Below, in pieces: positions 63,834 to 64,000 of a DNA stretch of 64,000 nt (its first letter is position 1; every line of letters begins with the position of its first letter). Position numbers and translations under genes: made by a program. Source of the stretch: Rivularia sp. T60_A2020_040. Its GTDB lineage: Bacteria > Cyanobacteriota > Cyanobacteriia > Cyanobacteriales > Nostocaceae. A model generated the notes under the pieces. The model was not told the DNA's origin and searched no databases. It saw nothing but the letters and a program-made list of their open reading frames with translations. The DNA lies in the NCBI GenBank assembly GCA_015272215.1, contig JACYMD010000095.1, forward strand, positions 1 to 64,000, given 5' to 3'.

Positions 63834-64000
63834 TTAGTATCTGTAACCACCACTACTTTGGTTGGGCTTGTGTACGATAAAGCTAAGAATTTGACATTGC
63901 TTAACGTTGTCAAAACCAACTACACGAATGAAGCAGTTAGGAAACTGAGAGCGGCAACCTTGAACTTCAGCTAATACTTCTTGGGGGCTTCTAGCATTAA
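63834..64000 (-). CDS. rbcS: RuBisCO small subunit, C-terminal part (gene runs off the window)
   Basis: Reading the minus strand from the window edge gives [16 protein letters not shown], then [18 protein letters not shown] and [14 protein letters not shown] before a TAA at 63834-63836. This is the conserved C-terminal half of the RuBisCO small subunit, which caps the L8S8 enzyme of carbon fixation in the carboxysome. The start and the expected rbcL lie outside the window. The plus-strand frame here is a shadow. Confidence 0.93.
   Translation of the reverse strand, partial: NARSPQEVLAEVQGCRSQFPNCFIRVVGFDNVKQCQILSFIVHKPNQSSGGYRY

Noticed and set aside
63687..63974. Plus-strand open frame of 95 codons at the right end
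   Set aside because: It lies over the minus-strand rbcS 3' end, whose protein sequence is clearly conserved; the plus frame is a shadow.
1..64000. tRNA, rRNA or known small RNA genes
   Set aside because: No cloverleaf pattern or conserved RNA motif was recognised by eye; a covariance-model search would decide.

Overview
The window is chromosomal DNA from a filamentous, probably heterocyst-forming (Nostocales-type) cyanobacterium. The evidence is many HIP1-type GCGATCGC octamers, the 3' end of a RuBisCO small-subunit gene at the right edge, tandem phytochrome-like GAF domains of cyanobacteriochrome type, CTB-family double-glycine peptides, DUF1816 and NrtS proteins, and simple heptamer repeats between genes. 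No rRNA, tRNA, CRISPR array or intact transposase was recognised.

Left part (1-3.3 kb): a decay zone. It holds a serine hydrolase missing its active-site region, an amidase with a zinc-ligand substitution and an early stop, and a scrap of a flavin-binding oxidase gene. From 3.3 to 10.4 kb, after an exported protein gene, comes a minus-strand secretion cassette: two paralogous double-glycine precursors, an HlyD-type adaptor, a peptidase-containing ABC exporter (C39) and a third precursor. A separately terminated HTH protein gene lies upstream. From 10.9 to 16.8 kb are DUF1816 and DUF3179 proteins and a thiol/metal operon: a thioredoxin lipoprotein with eight NPCAxK motifs, a CcdA-type transporter, a MerF-like protein, a CopZ-like metallochaperone, thioredoxin, peroxiredoxin-like and LOG proteins. 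From 17.2 to 21.6 kb are an ATPase-PD-(D/E)XK protein, an orphan antitoxin-like gene, an ECF sigma/anti-sigma pair, NrtS and a cupin.

The 21.85-31.2 kb segment is a tightly coupled seven-gene type III-D CRISPR-Cas effector operon: CARF-nuclease, Cas10 with GGDD but no HD domain, Cas7, Csx10 with a helical tail that may be Cas11, double Cas7, Csx19 and a large TIGR03986-type RAMP. It has no adaptation genes, Cas6 or array. It resembles an unfused relative of the III-Dv architecture. From 31.4 to 43.2 kb there is a 29-residue-repeat coiled-coil/TPR membrane protein, then a dedicated Hsp70 module (Hsp70, zinc ribbon, TPR protein, J-like protein without HPD, GrpE), then a TrkA-N double-Rossmann membrane protein.

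The right part (43-64 kb) carries GH15, MATE and a five-GAF histidine kinase. Three of its GAFs have the DXCF plus canonical cysteine pair of blue-sensing cyanobacteriochromes. It also has an S9 peptidase, a pentapeptide protein, a glutamine amidotransferase, methionine-salvage genes (mtnX-mtnB and a separate mtnD), fasciclin, an HTH-NACHT protein, a YdcF-type protein and the 3' end of rbcS. Several genes here end inside simple repeats that have become coding. Small palindromic repeats and two MITE-like elements are scattered throughout. Functions are inferred from motifs read by eye; no database search was run.
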